A stretch of 64,000 nt of DNA from Halobacillus fulvus (lineage in GTDB: Bacteria; Bacillota; Bacilli; Bacillales; Halobacillaceae), in assembly GCA_004078665.1 (NCBI GenBank), contig SCFO01000005.1:62001-126000 (forward strand), written 5' to 3'. Under the pieces are notes generated by a model, which saw only the letters and a list, made by a program, of their open reading frames with translations, ran no database searches and was not told the origin of the DNA. Shown piece after piece: positions 25,043 through 33,160 of the stretch; the stretch's first letter is position 1, and every line of letters starts with the position of its first letter. The position numbers and the translations under genes were made by a program.

Positions 25043-25123
25043 TTGGACTTTCCTAAGCAGAACATGAAATCCTTTGAGTTAACACGTTTACATAGGGAAG
25101 TGTTGAAAATGGGTGTTGCTTAA
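25043..25123 (+). CDS. Possible 26-residue peptide with near-perfect ribosome binding site
   Basis: A TTG start at 25043 is preceded by AGGAGGTGAT, ten bases fully complementary to the 16S rRNA tail, at good spacing. The peptide reads MDFPKQNMKSFELTR and ends EVLKMGVA; it is basic and amphipathic. No family is recognised. It ends eight bases before repeat copy B. The ribosome binding site is the main support. Confidence 0.4.
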   Translation: MDFPKQNMKSFELTRLHREVLKMGVA

Positions 25124-25131
25124 ACAATGAT

Positions 25132-25293
25132 GTTTCCGTTCACTCATTCTGGTAGGAGGAGCGGGAAATGGCGAGACTCCAATGGGGAGGAAAGGCAGGC
25201 TGAGATCCCGCAGGGCTTTAGCCCGAGGAAGCTCAGCGTCCGCCCGTGGCAGTCATTTCCCGCTCCTCCGATCTCAGGTTAGAAAACGGAAAC
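25132..25293. repeat. GTTTCCGTT-ended palindromic repeat (copy B)
   Basis: A 162-base element running from GTTTCCGTTCACTCATT to AACGGAAAC. Inside, GGAGGAGCGGGAAATG and CATTTCCCGCTCCTCC pair as long arms, with GCGAGACTCC, CTGAGATCCCGCAGG and GAGGAAGCTCAGC in the centre. It is non-coding. It fills most of the 24960-25357 spacer. Confidence 0.88.
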
Positions 25294-25331
25294 TCACTAG
25301 TATCAACATTAAATTTAAAAGTGCGAAACAG

Positions 25332-25355
25332 AAAAAACAGAGTCAAATGACTCTA
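25332..25355 (-). terminator. Terminator of the MFS gene
   Basis: AGAGTCA (25339-25345) pairs with TGACTCT (25348-25354), followed by TTTTTT on the reverse strand, a few bases after the stop. Confidence 0.7.
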
Positions 25356-25357
25356 CT

Positions 25358-26524
25358 TCAAGATTCTTGCACTTGAGTCGTTCTTACACGGCCTCTTGTA
25401 ATCGAGAAATAGGCAGTCGCTAAAGCAATCAGAACAAATACTCCTCCGACTGTCGCATTGTTGGCAACAGTCGTTTGCTCGATTACGATTCCACCTACAG
25501 AAGAACCCGCCGCAATTCCGAAGTGAAGAGCGGAATTGTTCAGGCTCTGCTGGATATCCGAAGTCTCAGGTGCAGATGTGATCAAATAATTTTGCTGTGC
25601 CGGTGTAATCGCCCAGCTAAGCGCGCTCCAAGCCGCCATGACAATCAGGAATAACGGCAGCGAGAAGGTAACAAATGGAATCATGAAAATTGCGACGGCA
25701 AAGGCAATGATGATCCCGATGATGCTTTTCTCAGATCCGAAACGGTCAGACAGATTTCCGCCAATTCCCCCGCCGAGAACCGCTGCTACACCGAAAATGA
25801 AGTAGATAATCGTAACCCATGTGCCGTTTAAGCCCATTTCTGATTTTAGAAAAGGAGTCAAATACGCATATAACGTTAAATGTCCCGTCAGAAATAGAAA
25901 TGATGTAAGTTGGGCAGAGAAAATCTTTTTGTCTTTTAGCGTTCTGATTTGCTCTTTAACTGAAATGACCGGCTTTGGCTGAATTTTTTCAAGCGTAAAC
26001 GTGACCGCGACAATAGATAGTAATGTCAGAATGGAAATGAACAGGAATGGAGCTCTCCACCCAAATGCATTTCCGATCGTCAATCCAATCGGCACTCCTA
26101 AAACAAGTGATCCACTGATTCCCATGAAAATGATTCCGATGGCTCTCCCTCTATATTCGGCACGTACAATCGAAGAAGCGATCGTAACCCCAAGGACAAC
26201 AAGAAGAGACCCACTGGCCGCTGTAATCATACGTGCCGCCATAATGACGGCATAGTTCGGGCTCCAGTACGCCAACAGATTTCCGAAAAAGAAAATGATT
26301 AGCGTGATGAGCATCAGCTTCTTACGCTCCACTTTTGCCGTGACTGTCAGCAAAATTGGTGAAGCTACAGCAAAGACGAGGGAGAAGATTGTAATGAGCT
26401 GTCCAGCCTCCCCAAGCGTGATACCAAGATCCGCTGACACGAGGTCGAGAATTCCTCCGATGATCAATTCAACGGTACCTACAACAAAAGATACGATGGC
26501 AAGCAAATATACTTTTTTATTCAT
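25358..26524 (-). CDS. MFS transporter (drug/sugar exporter type)
   Basis: 388 residues with twelve hydrophobic spans. Major facilitator marks are the N-terminal MNKKVYLLAIVSFVVGTVELIIGG (shortened: SFVVGTVELIIGGILD), the loop 2-3 AKVERKKLML, GRAIGIIFMGISGS and GGIGGNLSDRFGSEK between spans 8 and 9. The likely role is efflux of a small molecule. It diverges from a TrmB regulator, with a 7-6-7 palindrome 24 bases upstream of this start, so induction by the substrate is inferred. Confidence 0.88.
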   Translation of the reverse strand: MNKKVYLLAIVSFVVGTVELIIGGILDLVSADLGITLGEAGQLITIFSLVFAVASPILLTVTAKVERKKLMLITLIIFFFGNLLAYWSPNYAVIMAARMITAASGSLLVVLGVTIASSIVRAEYRGRAIGIIFMGISGSLVLGVPIGLTIGNAFGWRAPFLFISILTLLSIVAVTFTLEKIQPKPVISVKEQIRTLKDKKIFSAQLTSFLFLTGHLTLYAYLTPFLKSEMGLNGTWVTIIYFIFGVAAVLGGGIGGNLSDRFGSEKSIIGIIIAFAVAIFMIPFVTFSLPLFLIVMAAWSALSWAITPAQQNYLITSAPETSDIQQSLNNSALHFGIAAGSSVGGIVIEQTTVANNATVGGVFVLIALATAYFSITRGRVRTTQVQES

Positions 26525-26547
26525 AAATGAACGTTCCTCTCTAATAA

Positions 26548-26567
26548 GTTACCACTACAATGGTAAC
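26548..26567. promoter_or_regulatory. Palindromic operator between MFS and TrmB genes
   Basis: GTTACCA-CTACAA-TGGTAAC is a perfect 7-6-7 inverted repeat just upstream of the MFS start and about 100 bases from the regulator start; TrmB-type regulators bind such TACCA-like palindromes (established for archaeal TrmB/TrmBL). Confidence 0.65.
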
Positions 26568-26666
26568 CATAAAAACAAGAAATGACAATAGGGATTTTGA
26601 CGAGGATTTACGAAACTAGAGAGAGCGTGTATTCTTAAAGCAGAGAACCGAGGGAAGAGGTAGGAT

Positions 26667-27425
26667 ATGTTACAGAAATTCGGGTTTACACAGTACGAAA
26701 GTCAGGTATTTGAAGCGTTGACAGCAAGCAACGAGCCATTGGATGCCACAACGATCGTCAAGTATTCGCAAGTGCCGAAGTCAAAAGTTTACGAAGTGAT
26801 TCAACGGTTGGCGGACAAAGGGTTGATCTTAAGCTCTTCTACGAATAGAAAAAAGCTCTACACAGCCCTTCCGCTGGAAACGACGATCCAAAAGCTGACC
26901 GCAGAGTTTGAAGCCAACGTTGAAGAACTGAAAAATAAGGAATATTCGATCCAGCAGGTCGATGATCGTGTCTGGACGATTAAAAACGAAATCTCGATTG
27001 CTACGTTAGGTAAAGAGCTGATTCAAAAAGCGGAACGGTCTATTTATGTCTCTGGGTGGAGTAATGAAATCGAACCCCTTGCACCTTTACTGGAAGAAAA
27101 ACAACGCCAAGGGGTGCGAGTGGAAATCCTGTCGATCGGGGAACTTGAGGACAGAAACTTCGACCTTCATACTCTTTTGCCCGATGAAGGTCACGAAGCG
27201 CTGGAAAAATATCAGCTCGTCATTGCGGATGAACAGGAAGTTCTATTTTCCGGGGTGGAACACGGGTATTGGCAAGGGCTGCAAACGGCCGCTAACCCAC
27301 TCGTCAAGTTTTTCACTGAGTTCTTCTACCATGATGTCGCCCTTACCGAAATTACGAAGAAGCATGAAAAGACGCTAATGGAAGATGAAAGGATCCGGAA
27401 TATTCTTCTAAAGTTGAGGTATTAA
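26667..27425 (+). CDS. TrmB-family transcriptional regulator
   Basis: 252 residues. An N-terminal winged helix (LQKFGFTQYESQVFEALT, TIVKYSQVPKSKVYEVIQRLADKGLI in part) matches TrmB. A coiled linker and a C-terminal effector domain with the phospholipase D-like fold follow (ELIQKAERSIYVSGWSNEIEPL). TrmB regulators are common in archaea and less so in Bacilli, where they usually sit beside transporters. The start follows GAAGAGGTAGGAT. Confidence 0.9.
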   Translation: MLQKFGFTQYESQVFEALTASNEPLDATTIVKYSQVPKSKVYEVIQRLADKGLILSSSTNRKKLYTALPLETTIQKLTAEFEANVEELKNKEYSIQQVDDRVWTIKNEISIATLGKELIQKAERSIYVSGWSNEIEPLAPLLEEKQRQGVRVEILSIGELEDRNFDLHTLLPDEGHEALEKYQLVIADEQEVLFSGVEHGYWQGLQTAANPLVKFFTEFFYHDVALTEITKKHEKTLMEDERIRNILLKLRY

Positions 27426-27427
27426 AG

Positions 27428-27463
27428 AAATCCCAGCCGAACCCGGCTGGGATTGTTTTTTTA
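27428..27463 (+). terminator. Terminator after trmB
   Basis: AATCCCAGCCG (27429-27439) pairs with CGGCTGGGATT (27444-27454), followed by T7. Confidence 0.88.
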
Positions 27464-27700
27464 CACTTTTTCCACGATGTATGCTTTCTTTTCTCTAAAA
27501 TATTTCTCACCGTCATCCGATGAATGTTCGAAAAACCCTTCAAAAGAGTCGACAACTTTATACTCCCGCTCTGCCTCTGTAAACAACTGGGATTCATTAT
27601 TGGATAAAACCACCACATCTGTCGTCGAAACGAAGCTATCCAATTCATTGGCTTTGTAATTTTTCCCCACTTCTAGAGAATTCAAGCGATATTGAGTCAT
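27461..27700 (-). CDS. Hypothetical protein
   Basis: 79 residues starting MTQYRLNSLEVGKNYKANEL and ending EKKAYIVEKV. I do not recognise it. The ATG at 27698-27700 sits seven bases after GGAG; an upstream frame back to 27814 overlaps the kinase gene and lacks a ribosome binding site. The gene ends at the trmB terminator. Confidence 0.6.
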   Translation of the reverse strand: MTQYRLNSLEVGKNYKANELDSFVSTTDVVVLSNNESQLFTEAEREYKVVDSFEGFFEHSSDDGEKYFREKKAYIVEKV

Positions 27701-27764
27701 TTCTAATCTCCACCCTTCTTTTTCCATTGCTTTCCCAGATGGAGCAGGACTCAAACACGAATAC

Positions 27765-28364
27765 TCAGATAGGGAGCCATCTCCTCCTATATAAACGGAT
27801 GATGAGCTCGACAAAAAACTTAGGATATTTTTTAGGGAAATAACTCCTCTGATAATATTTGAAGTAGGCTTTTTTCAAATCCTCCCAATGAGGGCATTCC
27901 TCTTCCTGAGTAAAACGGACGACATCAATGACTTTTATGTTCTGATCAGACGTCAAAATGATGTTTTTCAAATGAGTGTCCGACGGATTCAGCCCTTTGC
28001 GTCGAGCAAAGTCCAATGCCTCATCTACTCCGTGGATCATCTCTTCTGTAATCGGTATCCCTTGAACTAAACAGTCATATAACGTGACACCTTCTATATA
28101 TTCCATCACGAGATAACCGTCGCCCGCTTCAAATAATTCCGGAAACAGATCATGGTTGGCTAGCTTTCGATACACATCTGCTTCAATACGAGCTAATGCA
28201 TGAAACTGTGGATAAAAAATTTTCACGACGCGGTCGGATTGGGGAATCCGAAACACGACCGCACTTCTCCCTTGACCGACCCATTCTAGTTCAGATGGAT
28301 AGGAGACGACCTTGTCGCCTTTGAATTCGACCTGTTTCCATAAAGCTTCCTGGGTTGCTCTCAT
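27765..28364 (-). CDS. Protein kinase-fold protein (YrzF-like)
   Basis: 199 residues of the protein kinase-like superfamily. Visible are the glycine loop WVGQGRSAVVFRI (residues 28-40), the ATP lysine in RVVKIFYP, the helix-C glutamate in ARIEADVYRKL, the hinge LVMEYIEGV, the catalytic loop NPSDTHLKNIIL and the metal aspartate in KVIDVVRF. It lacks the large substrate lobe of full Ser/Thr kinases and resembles B. subtilis YrzF. Substrate unknown. Confidence 0.8.
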   Translation of the reverse strand: MRATQEALWKQVEFKGDKVVSYPSELEWVGQGRSAVVFRIPQSDRVVKIFYPQFHALARIEADVYRKLANHDLFPELFEAGDGYLVMEYIEGVTLYDCLVQGIPITEEMIHGVDEALDFARRKGLNPSDTHLKNIILTSDQNIKVIDVVRFTQEEECPHWEDLKKAYFKYYQRSYFPKKYPKFFVELIIRLYRRRWLPI

Positions 28365-28450
28365 AAGACTCTCCCCTAAATGACCAATCGTTTTCTCTAT
28401 TATATCAAAACCCCTTTTCTCTCATGTCTAATCTGCTCTTATCATAAATA

Positions 28451-28480
28451 TTGACGTTGATAATCATTTTCATTTATAAT
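28451..28480 (+). promoter_or_regulatory. Fur-boxed promoter
   Basis: TTGACG (28451-28456), 18-base spacer, TATAAT (28475-28480). The spacer contains TGATAATCATTTTCA (28458-28472), 13 of 15 matches to the Bacillus Fur box TGATAATNATTATCA. Confidence 0.85.
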
Positions 28481-28513
28481 GTTTAGAACCTTCTGATAAA
28501 GGAGACAAAAAAG

Positions 28514-28891
28514 ATGGAACCAATCATTGTCTTAGAAAATTTCACCTGTGAAAAACAATCCGATAAAATTAACGGTCCTGAGTATATTAGAGTGAAGCGT
28601 AAGGATCGTCTTTATTTATCCGGCGAGCCTCATTATGTAGAGACGATTGGCTTTTACGTCCCATTGGAAACGGAATTTCAAGAGCGTTTCTATATTTTAG
28701 CGGAGGATTTGGAAGAGCTTTATAAAACGAGGATTCTACAAACCGAAGCAGATGTCCACGCGTCTATTGAGCACCATAAGCAAGAAGTGGATACAGCGTT
28801 GGATCAAAGAAATGCCGAAGAGTTCCAATACCATTCCAGTGCATTGAAGGAACTGATGGAATTGACCGAAGAACGATTCATTAAACAATAA
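28514..28891 (+). CDS. IDEAL-domain-like hypothetical protein under a Fur box
   Basis: 125 residues. The N-terminal 85 (MEPIIVLENFTCEKQSD...) form an unassigned beta-rich segment. The C-terminal helix VDTALDQRNAEEFQYHSSALKEL resembles the short IDEAL motif of Bacillaceae proteins (given in part: VDTALDQRNAEEFQ). The start follows AAAGGAGACAAAAAAG. The promoter places it under iron control, yet no siderophore or haem function can be read from it. Acidic throughout. Confidence 0.7.
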   Translation: MEPIIVLENFTCEKQSDKINGPEYIRVKRKDRLYLSGEPHYVETIGFYVPLETEFQERFYILAEDLEELYKTRILQTEADVHASIEHHKQEVDTALDQRNAEEFQYHSSALKELMELTEERFIKQ

Positions 28892-28893
28892 TA

Positions 28894-28921
28894 AAAGATG
28901 GAGGAAATCCCTCCATCTTAT
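28894..28921. terminator. Bidirectional terminator
   Basis: AAGATGGAGG pairs with CCTCCATCTT; it overlaps the stop of the next, convergent small gene. Confidence 0.75.
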
Positions 28922-29079
28922 TTATTTTTCCCGCGTCTGATTTCTTCCCCATCATGTGTTAACAGCCTTCCCTCTTTGTTGACGCGATCGATTTTGCCGT
29001 CGATTGTTCCTTCTGTTAACGTATCCGTTGCTTGCTCATGGGTGATTTCCTCACCATCTGGCTGTCGGTGCTTGTCCAT
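28918..29079 (-). CDS. Small hypothetical hydrophilic protein
   Basis: 53 residues: MDKHRQPDGEEITHEQATD at the start, TIDGKIDRVNKEGRLL in the middle and EEIRRGKNK at the end. The ATG at 29077-29079 is nine bases after GGAGG; an out-of-frame ATG four bases nearer stops after ten codons. The repeated GTIDG/EGRLLTHDG turns suggest a small beta protein. Family not recognised. Confidence 0.6.
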   Translation of the reverse strand: MDKHRQPDGEEITHEQATDTLTEGTIDGKIDRVNKEGRLLTHDGEEIRRGKNK

Positions 29080-29198
29080 TCATAGGTCCCTCCTGTCTGT
29101 CTGTTTATACCTAGCTTTTTCAGTTGCTGACAAAACATACGCTGAAACGTTTTTCTGTTCAGATCGTATAGGTATACCAAGAAAGGAGTTCTCTTATC

Positions 29199-29435
29199 AT
29201 GCTTTTCACAACCATAGGAATCATGCTTGGAATATATCTTTTTATTTCCCTCATCCTTACGCCTTTCCAGTATCGTTACTTATCCGCTCTTGAAGAAGAA
29301 CGGAAACGGTCCTCCGATTATTATGAAGCCATGCCGGTTCAAGAAGAAGTTCTCCACGGTAATGCTCAAGGGAATCCATTGTTTTTTCTTGCCAACCTAT
29401 TTGCCTGGCTCCTATTAAAGCTAAAGAAAAAATGA
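29199..29435 (+). CDS. Small membrane protein (DUF3949-like)
   Basis: 78 residues with one N-terminal span (MLFTTIGIMLGIYLFISLIL), the motif TPFQYRYLSALEEE, and a second hydrophobic stretch FFLANLFAWLLLKLKKK at the C-terminus. The start follows AAAGGAG. It resembles the uncharacterised DUF3949 family of Bacilli. Confidence 0.7.
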   Translation: MLFTTIGIMLGIYLFISLILTPFQYRYLSALEEERKRSSDYYEAMPVQEEVLHGNAQGNPLFFLANLFAWLLLKLKKK

Positions 29436-29450
29436 GGGATAAAAAAAGAT

Positions 29451-29477
29451 CCTCCACCTAAACTAAGCGTGGAGGTG
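29451..29477 (+). other. Hairpin covering the sspL ribosome binding site
   Basis: CCTCCAC (about 29451-29459) can pair with GTGGAGG (29469-29475); the 3' arm includes the GGAGG used by sspL. It could limit translation of read-through RNA or act as a weak terminator. Confidence 0.45.
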
Positions 29478-29483
29478 AACGTC

Positions 29484-29621
29484 TTGAGCAAAAAGAGCAA
29501 TGCGCAGAAAGCGAACCAAAAATCATCGGTAAACCCTCAAGGTTTAAGCGAGGATGTTGCGGATCAGCAGCCGAAATCTCAATTAGAACAACGGGCTAAA
29601 CAAAGTCATACGAAAAGATAA
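29484..29621 (+). CDS. sspL: Small acid-soluble spore protein, SspL-like
   Basis: 45 residues, too short for most gene finders. The tail PKSQLEQRAKQSHTKR and the segment VNPQGLSEDV match the pattern of B. subtilis SspL, a minor forespore protein (family recalled, not searched). The start is TTG at 29484, eight bases after GGAGG. A terminator follows at once. Confidence 0.75.
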   Translation: MSKKSNAQKANQKSSVNPQGLSEDVADQQPKSQLEQRAKQSHTKR

Positions 29622-29645
29622 AGCTGACCTCTGTCAGCTTTTTTC
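29620..29645 (+). terminator. Terminator after sspL
   Basis: AAGCTGAC pairs with GTCAGCTT around CTCT and is followed by TTTT. Confidence 0.82.
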
Positions 29646-31070
29646 GTTAAGAAGTTTCTCAACTAATGAGATGGACGACTCTTCGTATGTCTGATAAATC
29701 ATTTGAGAAAGACGAATCGGATCACCGAAGAAGAAGCGCTCATACAAGGTTTGCCTCGACCCGAATGAACTCATCGTCAAGTCCCAGGCCAGTCGAAAAA
29801 GAGCTACCTTTTCTTTTCCGTTCCGATTACAGCTTTGTAAATAATGCTTCAAATCATCCCCTAAAGAACTGCCGAAAGCAGCTTCGGTAGGGATCGTCAT
29901 TAATCCGCTGGCCCCAAGAAGTTGAACGATTTCTGCAAAGCGTGGATACAAATCTTGAAACTGGTTGATGGACACTAACAAAGGCTGCCTCGATGGAACC
30001 ATGATTCCGTGTTCATCAGCTTCTGCTTTTTGCTCAGAATATGCTAGCAAAGCTTTCATCGTTTCTAAGCCTTTTACGATCTCCACTAGCTTACTTTGAA
30101 CATGCTGATATTCTTCAATATTCAGTTCATCAATGATTTTTTGAGCGACTTCGAGGAACAATTCGGATTTAATCACTTGCCTCGATGTAATCTGATGTAG
30201 AGCAAAAGGGACGAACTTCCCCTTGATGTATAGATTAGTGGCTGCCCGAATATTTTCAAAGAAGAACACTCGATCCCAAGGTACGACGACGTCCTTAAAG
30301 ATGACGACCGAATCCATTTCTTCAAACCGGGAAGAAAGTGGGGAGTTGAAGGAGGAATCATCTTGCACAAAAGACTGCCTCGCTACAAAATGCACCCCTT
30401 TTGTATCTGTTGGGATCGAAAACCCGTAAGCATGTTCCTTTTCCTTCACACCCGGAGCTGAAAATACGAGGATTTCATCCGTTATACCGCCTTGCGTCGC
30501 CAGCAGCTTCGCTCCACGAATCACAAGTCCTTCCTTTGTCTTCTTCACAATTCTTGCGTTTTTATCATCTTCTTCCAAAAAAGCAAGTGTAGACCGGTTG
30601 TTCTGAGGATTGACGAACGTATGGGTAAACGAGAGGTCATTTTCTCTCGCAAATTCATAAAAACGGAGCAGCCGCTCAGGAAAGGCATTAGGTTCTCCTT
30701 CAAGCTGGTCGACAGATGCCGCAAAGGAGGCAAGTACGGTATTCATATAATCGGGACTTCTCCCCATTAATCCCCCCGTATGTCTCGCCCAACATTGGAT
30801 CATCTTCCTTCTTTTCTCAAGATCCTCTTTCGTTTGGGGAATAAGGTAAGACAGTCCAACATCGCTCCCGGTGGTCGGCGAACGAAAAGTCATCGCTCCA
30901 TCGAACTCAGGGTCGACTTGTAAATCATACAATTCGGATTGCGACTGGATAACGCCGCGAAAATAAGGATGTGCGCAAATATTTCCTTCAAGTTTCTTTC
31001 CGTCCACCCATACATTGCTCTTTAATTTTCCCAGACGTCTCTTATATTCCTTACCGGAAATAGCTCCCAC
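29634..31070 (-). CDS. 4-hydroxyphenylacetate 3-monooxygenase (HpaB) family protein
   Basis: 478 residues of the FADH2-dependent HpaB/PvcC family (B. subtilis YoaI). It has the expected N-terminal KEYKRRLGKLKSNVWVDGKK, the flavin region WARHTGGLMGRSPDYMN and TFVNPQNNR, and the C-terminal acyl-CoA-dehydrogenase-like helical domain with LLGASGLMTIPTEAAFGS. Such enzymes hydroxylate phenols and need a separate flavin reductase; none is adjacent, though a flavin reductase-like gene lies at 33161. The start is GTG at 31070 after GGGGGGACG. Confidence 0.88.
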   Translation of the reverse strand: MGAISGKEYKRRLGKLKSNVWVDGKKLEGNICAHPYFRGVIQSQSELYDLQVDPEFDGAMTFRSPTTGSDVGLSYLIPQTKEDLEKRRKMIQCWARHTGGLMGRSPDYMNTVLASFAASVDQLEGEPNAFPERLLRFYEFARENDLSFTHTFVNPQNNRSTLAFLEEDDKNARIVKKTKEGLVIRGAKLLATQGGITDEILVFSAPGVKEKEHAYGFSIPTDTKGVHFVARQSFVQDDSSFNSPLSSRFEEMDSVVIFKDVVVPWDRVFFFENIRAATNLYIKGKFVPFALHQITSRQVIKSELFLEVAQKIIDELNIEEYQHVQSKLVEIVKGLETMKALLAYSEQKAEADEHGIMVPSRQPLLVSINQFQDLYPRFAEIVQLLGASGLMTIPTEAAFGSSLGDDLKHYLQSCNRNGKEKVALFRLAWDLTMSSFGSRQTLYERFFFGDPIRLSQMIYQTYEESSISLVEKLLNEKS

Positions 31071-31150
31071 ACGAACGTCCCCCCGCCTAATATCAATTAC
31101 CCTACTGTATGCCCATTTTTATGGATGTGTGAGTGTCTACCTTTCCCCAC

Positions 31151-31184
31151 GCAAAAAGCCTGCCGAGAGGGCAGGCTTTCTTTA
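31151..31184. terminator. Terminator after the aldo/keto reductase gene
   Basis: AAAGCCTGCC-GAGA-GGGCAGGCTTT hairpin with a T-run on the reverse strand as well as the forward. Confidence 0.85.
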
Positions 31185-31185
31185 C

Positions 31186-32112
31186 TTAGGAAAAAATATG
31201 ATCGATATGCTGAATATCTTCCTCTGATAAAGTCACTTCAAGAGCTTTCAAGTTATCCTTCACCTGATGCTCTTTTTTAGCTCCAGGAATGACCGCATCA
31301 ATAGAATCCCTCGTCAAATACCAAGCAAGCACGACATGAGGGACATCCACCCCGTGACGTTCGGCAATCGTTCTGATTTCGTCCACTTTTCTCAGGTTCT
31401 CCTTGAATGCTTCGCCCTGAAACAATGAATTTTTGGAGCGAAAGTCATTAAAAGTCGTGTCCTCATCATATTTCCCAGCTAACAAACCGGAAGCAAAAGG
31501 AAAATAAGGGACGAACGAGATTTGGTTTGCGGCCGTATATGGCAGCATTTCTTTTTCCGCTTCTCTTTTAAACAGGTTATATTCAGACTGAATGACATCG
31601 ACATGCCCGTTCTGATTGGCTTCCTGCAACTGTTCAACTGAAAAGTTCGACACTCCGATCGATCTGATCTTTCCTTCATCTTTTAAGTCCTTCAATGCAC
31701 CTACTGCTTCGTATTTCGGTGTATCCTCGTCAGGAAAATGAATGTAATATAAATCAATGTAATCGGTTTGGAGCCGCTTCAAACTGTCCTCTACAGATTT
31801 CTTCAGGAATTCAGGGCGGTTGTTGAAGACCGTTTTGTCGCCTTTGAACTGATGAGCGCCCTTCGTCGCAAGGACGATCTCATCTCTCCGTCCGAATTCC
31901 TTCATGACTTTCCCGACAAGCTCTTCTGATCGTTCTGGACCATAGATGAACGCCGTATCCAAAAAGTTCATGCCATTTTGAAGTCCGGTTCGAACGACAT
32001 TTTTACCCGCTTCTTCATCGAGATTCGGATAAATGTTATGGCCGCCAACTGCGTTCGTTCCTAAACCTATAGGATTCACTTTTAAGTCAGATTTTCCAAG
32101 TCTTCTTCTCAT
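31186..32112 (-). CDS. Aldo/keto reductase
   Basis: 308 residues, NADPH-dependent (beta/alpha)8 barrel. Conserved residues are D and Y in FLDTAFIYG (about residues 50-58), K in VLATKGAHQ and H in [11 protein letters not shown], the catalytic tetrad. [11 protein letters not shown] and the C-terminal cofactor loop [13 protein letters not shown] are also present. Closest in layout to YqkF/IolS-type enzymes; the natural substrate is unknown. Confidence 0.92.
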   Translation of the reverse strand: MRRRLGKSDLKVNPIGLGTNAVGGHNIYPNLDEEAGKNVVRTGLQNGMNFLDTAFIYGPERSEELVGKVMKEFGRRDEIVLATKGAHQFKGDKTVFNNRPEFLKKSVEDSLKRLQTDYIDLYYIHFPDEDTPKYEAVGALKDLKDEGKIRSIGVSNFSVEQLQEANQNGHVDVIQSEYNLFKREAEKEMLPYTAANQISFVPYFPFASGLLAGKYDEDTTFNDFRSKNSLFQGEAFKENLRKVDEIRTIAERHGVDVPHVVLAWYLTRDSIDAVIPGAKKEHQVKDNLKALEVTLSEEDIQHIDHIFS

Positions 32113-32163
32113 GTTATCATCCTTTCCACAGTCCTCTTATTCCCCATCCTATAAAAAGAACAC

Positions 32164-33048
32164 TTACATTTCCCTTTGATTAAGAAGTAGGTTGATGAAC
32201 CCCTGAATGGAAGGTGATAACCATTTTTTCTTTTGATATACGAGTTGAATAACGAATTCAAAACCACTTTCTAATGGAAGACAGATCAATCGTCCATCCT
32301 CTAGTTCCTTCTGCACCGTCATTTCAGGCAGCAAGGCTACGCCTAATTCATCCATGACACACTGTTTAATCGCTTCTAAGCTCGTAAAGGAAAGGACAGA
32401 GCGCGGATGAATGTTTTCCTCTTTAAGTAGACCCTCCAACGATGTACGATAAGAACATCCCTTTTCCGTCAAGATAAGGGTTTCATCTGATAAGACATTA
32501 TAGGACAGACTTCCTTGATTGAATAAACGGTGATGAGGAGAAGCGACCATGATCAACTTTTCTTTTCGTAGCGGATATGTCACTAAATCTGGATGCTGAA
32601 ACGGACGATCAAGTAATACGGCTACGTCATATTTTCCTTCTAGCATTCCGTTTTTCAGATCGGGACACAACCCGGACTCTAGTTGAATCACAAGCTCAGG
32701 GTTCTCTCTTTTGAATTCCTTTATATAACTTGTAATAAAACAAGCAGCCAATGATTCCACAGTACCAATCTTCAAGGTGCCTTTCATCTTCTGGGTTTGA
32801 AGGATTTTGCCCCTTGATTCTTCATATAAATCGAGAATTTCCATAACGTATAGATAAAGTTCTTCTCCTGGCTGTGTTAATTGCATAGACTGGCCGTTCC
32901 GTTCAAACAGCTTCACGTTATAATACTTTTCCAGCTTTTTCACTTGAGTCGTCACACTAGACTGAGCATAACCTAGCTCACGTCCAGCTTTCGTATAACT
33001 TCCAGACCTTACGATTTGCCTAAATGTATAAAAATATGAAATGTCCAT
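32164..33048 (-). CDS. LysR-family transcriptional regulator
   Basis: 294 residues with the N-terminal winged helix (FRQIVRSGSYTKAGRELGYAQSSVTTQVKKLEKY in part: SGSYTKAGRELGYAQSSVT) and the two-lobed effector domain. The ATG at 33046-33048 follows GGAGGGTGCT; a longer frame from 33063 includes that site. It is divergent from a flavin reductase gene with a T-N11-A box between them, so it probably controls that gene and itself. Confidence 0.92.
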   Translation of the reverse strand: MDISYFYTFRQIVRSGSYTKAGRELGYAQSSVTTQVKKLEKYYNVKLFERNGQSMQLTQPGEELYLYVMEILDLYEESRGKILQTQKMKGTLKIGTVESLAACFITSYIKEFKRENPELVIQLESGLCPDLKNGMLEGKYDVAVLLDRPFQHPDLVTYPLRKEKLIMVASPHHRLFNQGSLSYNVLSDETLILTEKGCSYRTSLEGLLKEENIHPRSVLSFTSLEAIKQCVMDELGVALLPEMTVQKELEDGRLICLPLESGFEFVIQLVYQKKKWLSPSIQGFINLLLNQREM

Positions 33049-33075
33049 AGCACCCTCCATCATTATTACCGATAG

Positions 33076-33094
33076 CTATTATCAATAATTATAG
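33076..33094. promoter_or_regulatory. LysR-type binding site
   Basis: CTAT-N11-ATAG (33076-33079 and 33091-33094) fits the T-N11-A rule for LysR regulators and lies in the divergent spacer. Confidence 0.6.
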
Positions 33095-33160
33095 ATAACT
33101 CCAATGTTTAAAACAATGTTAAACTTGTTGGTATCAAAAGACGAAGGGAGTTAAATATAT

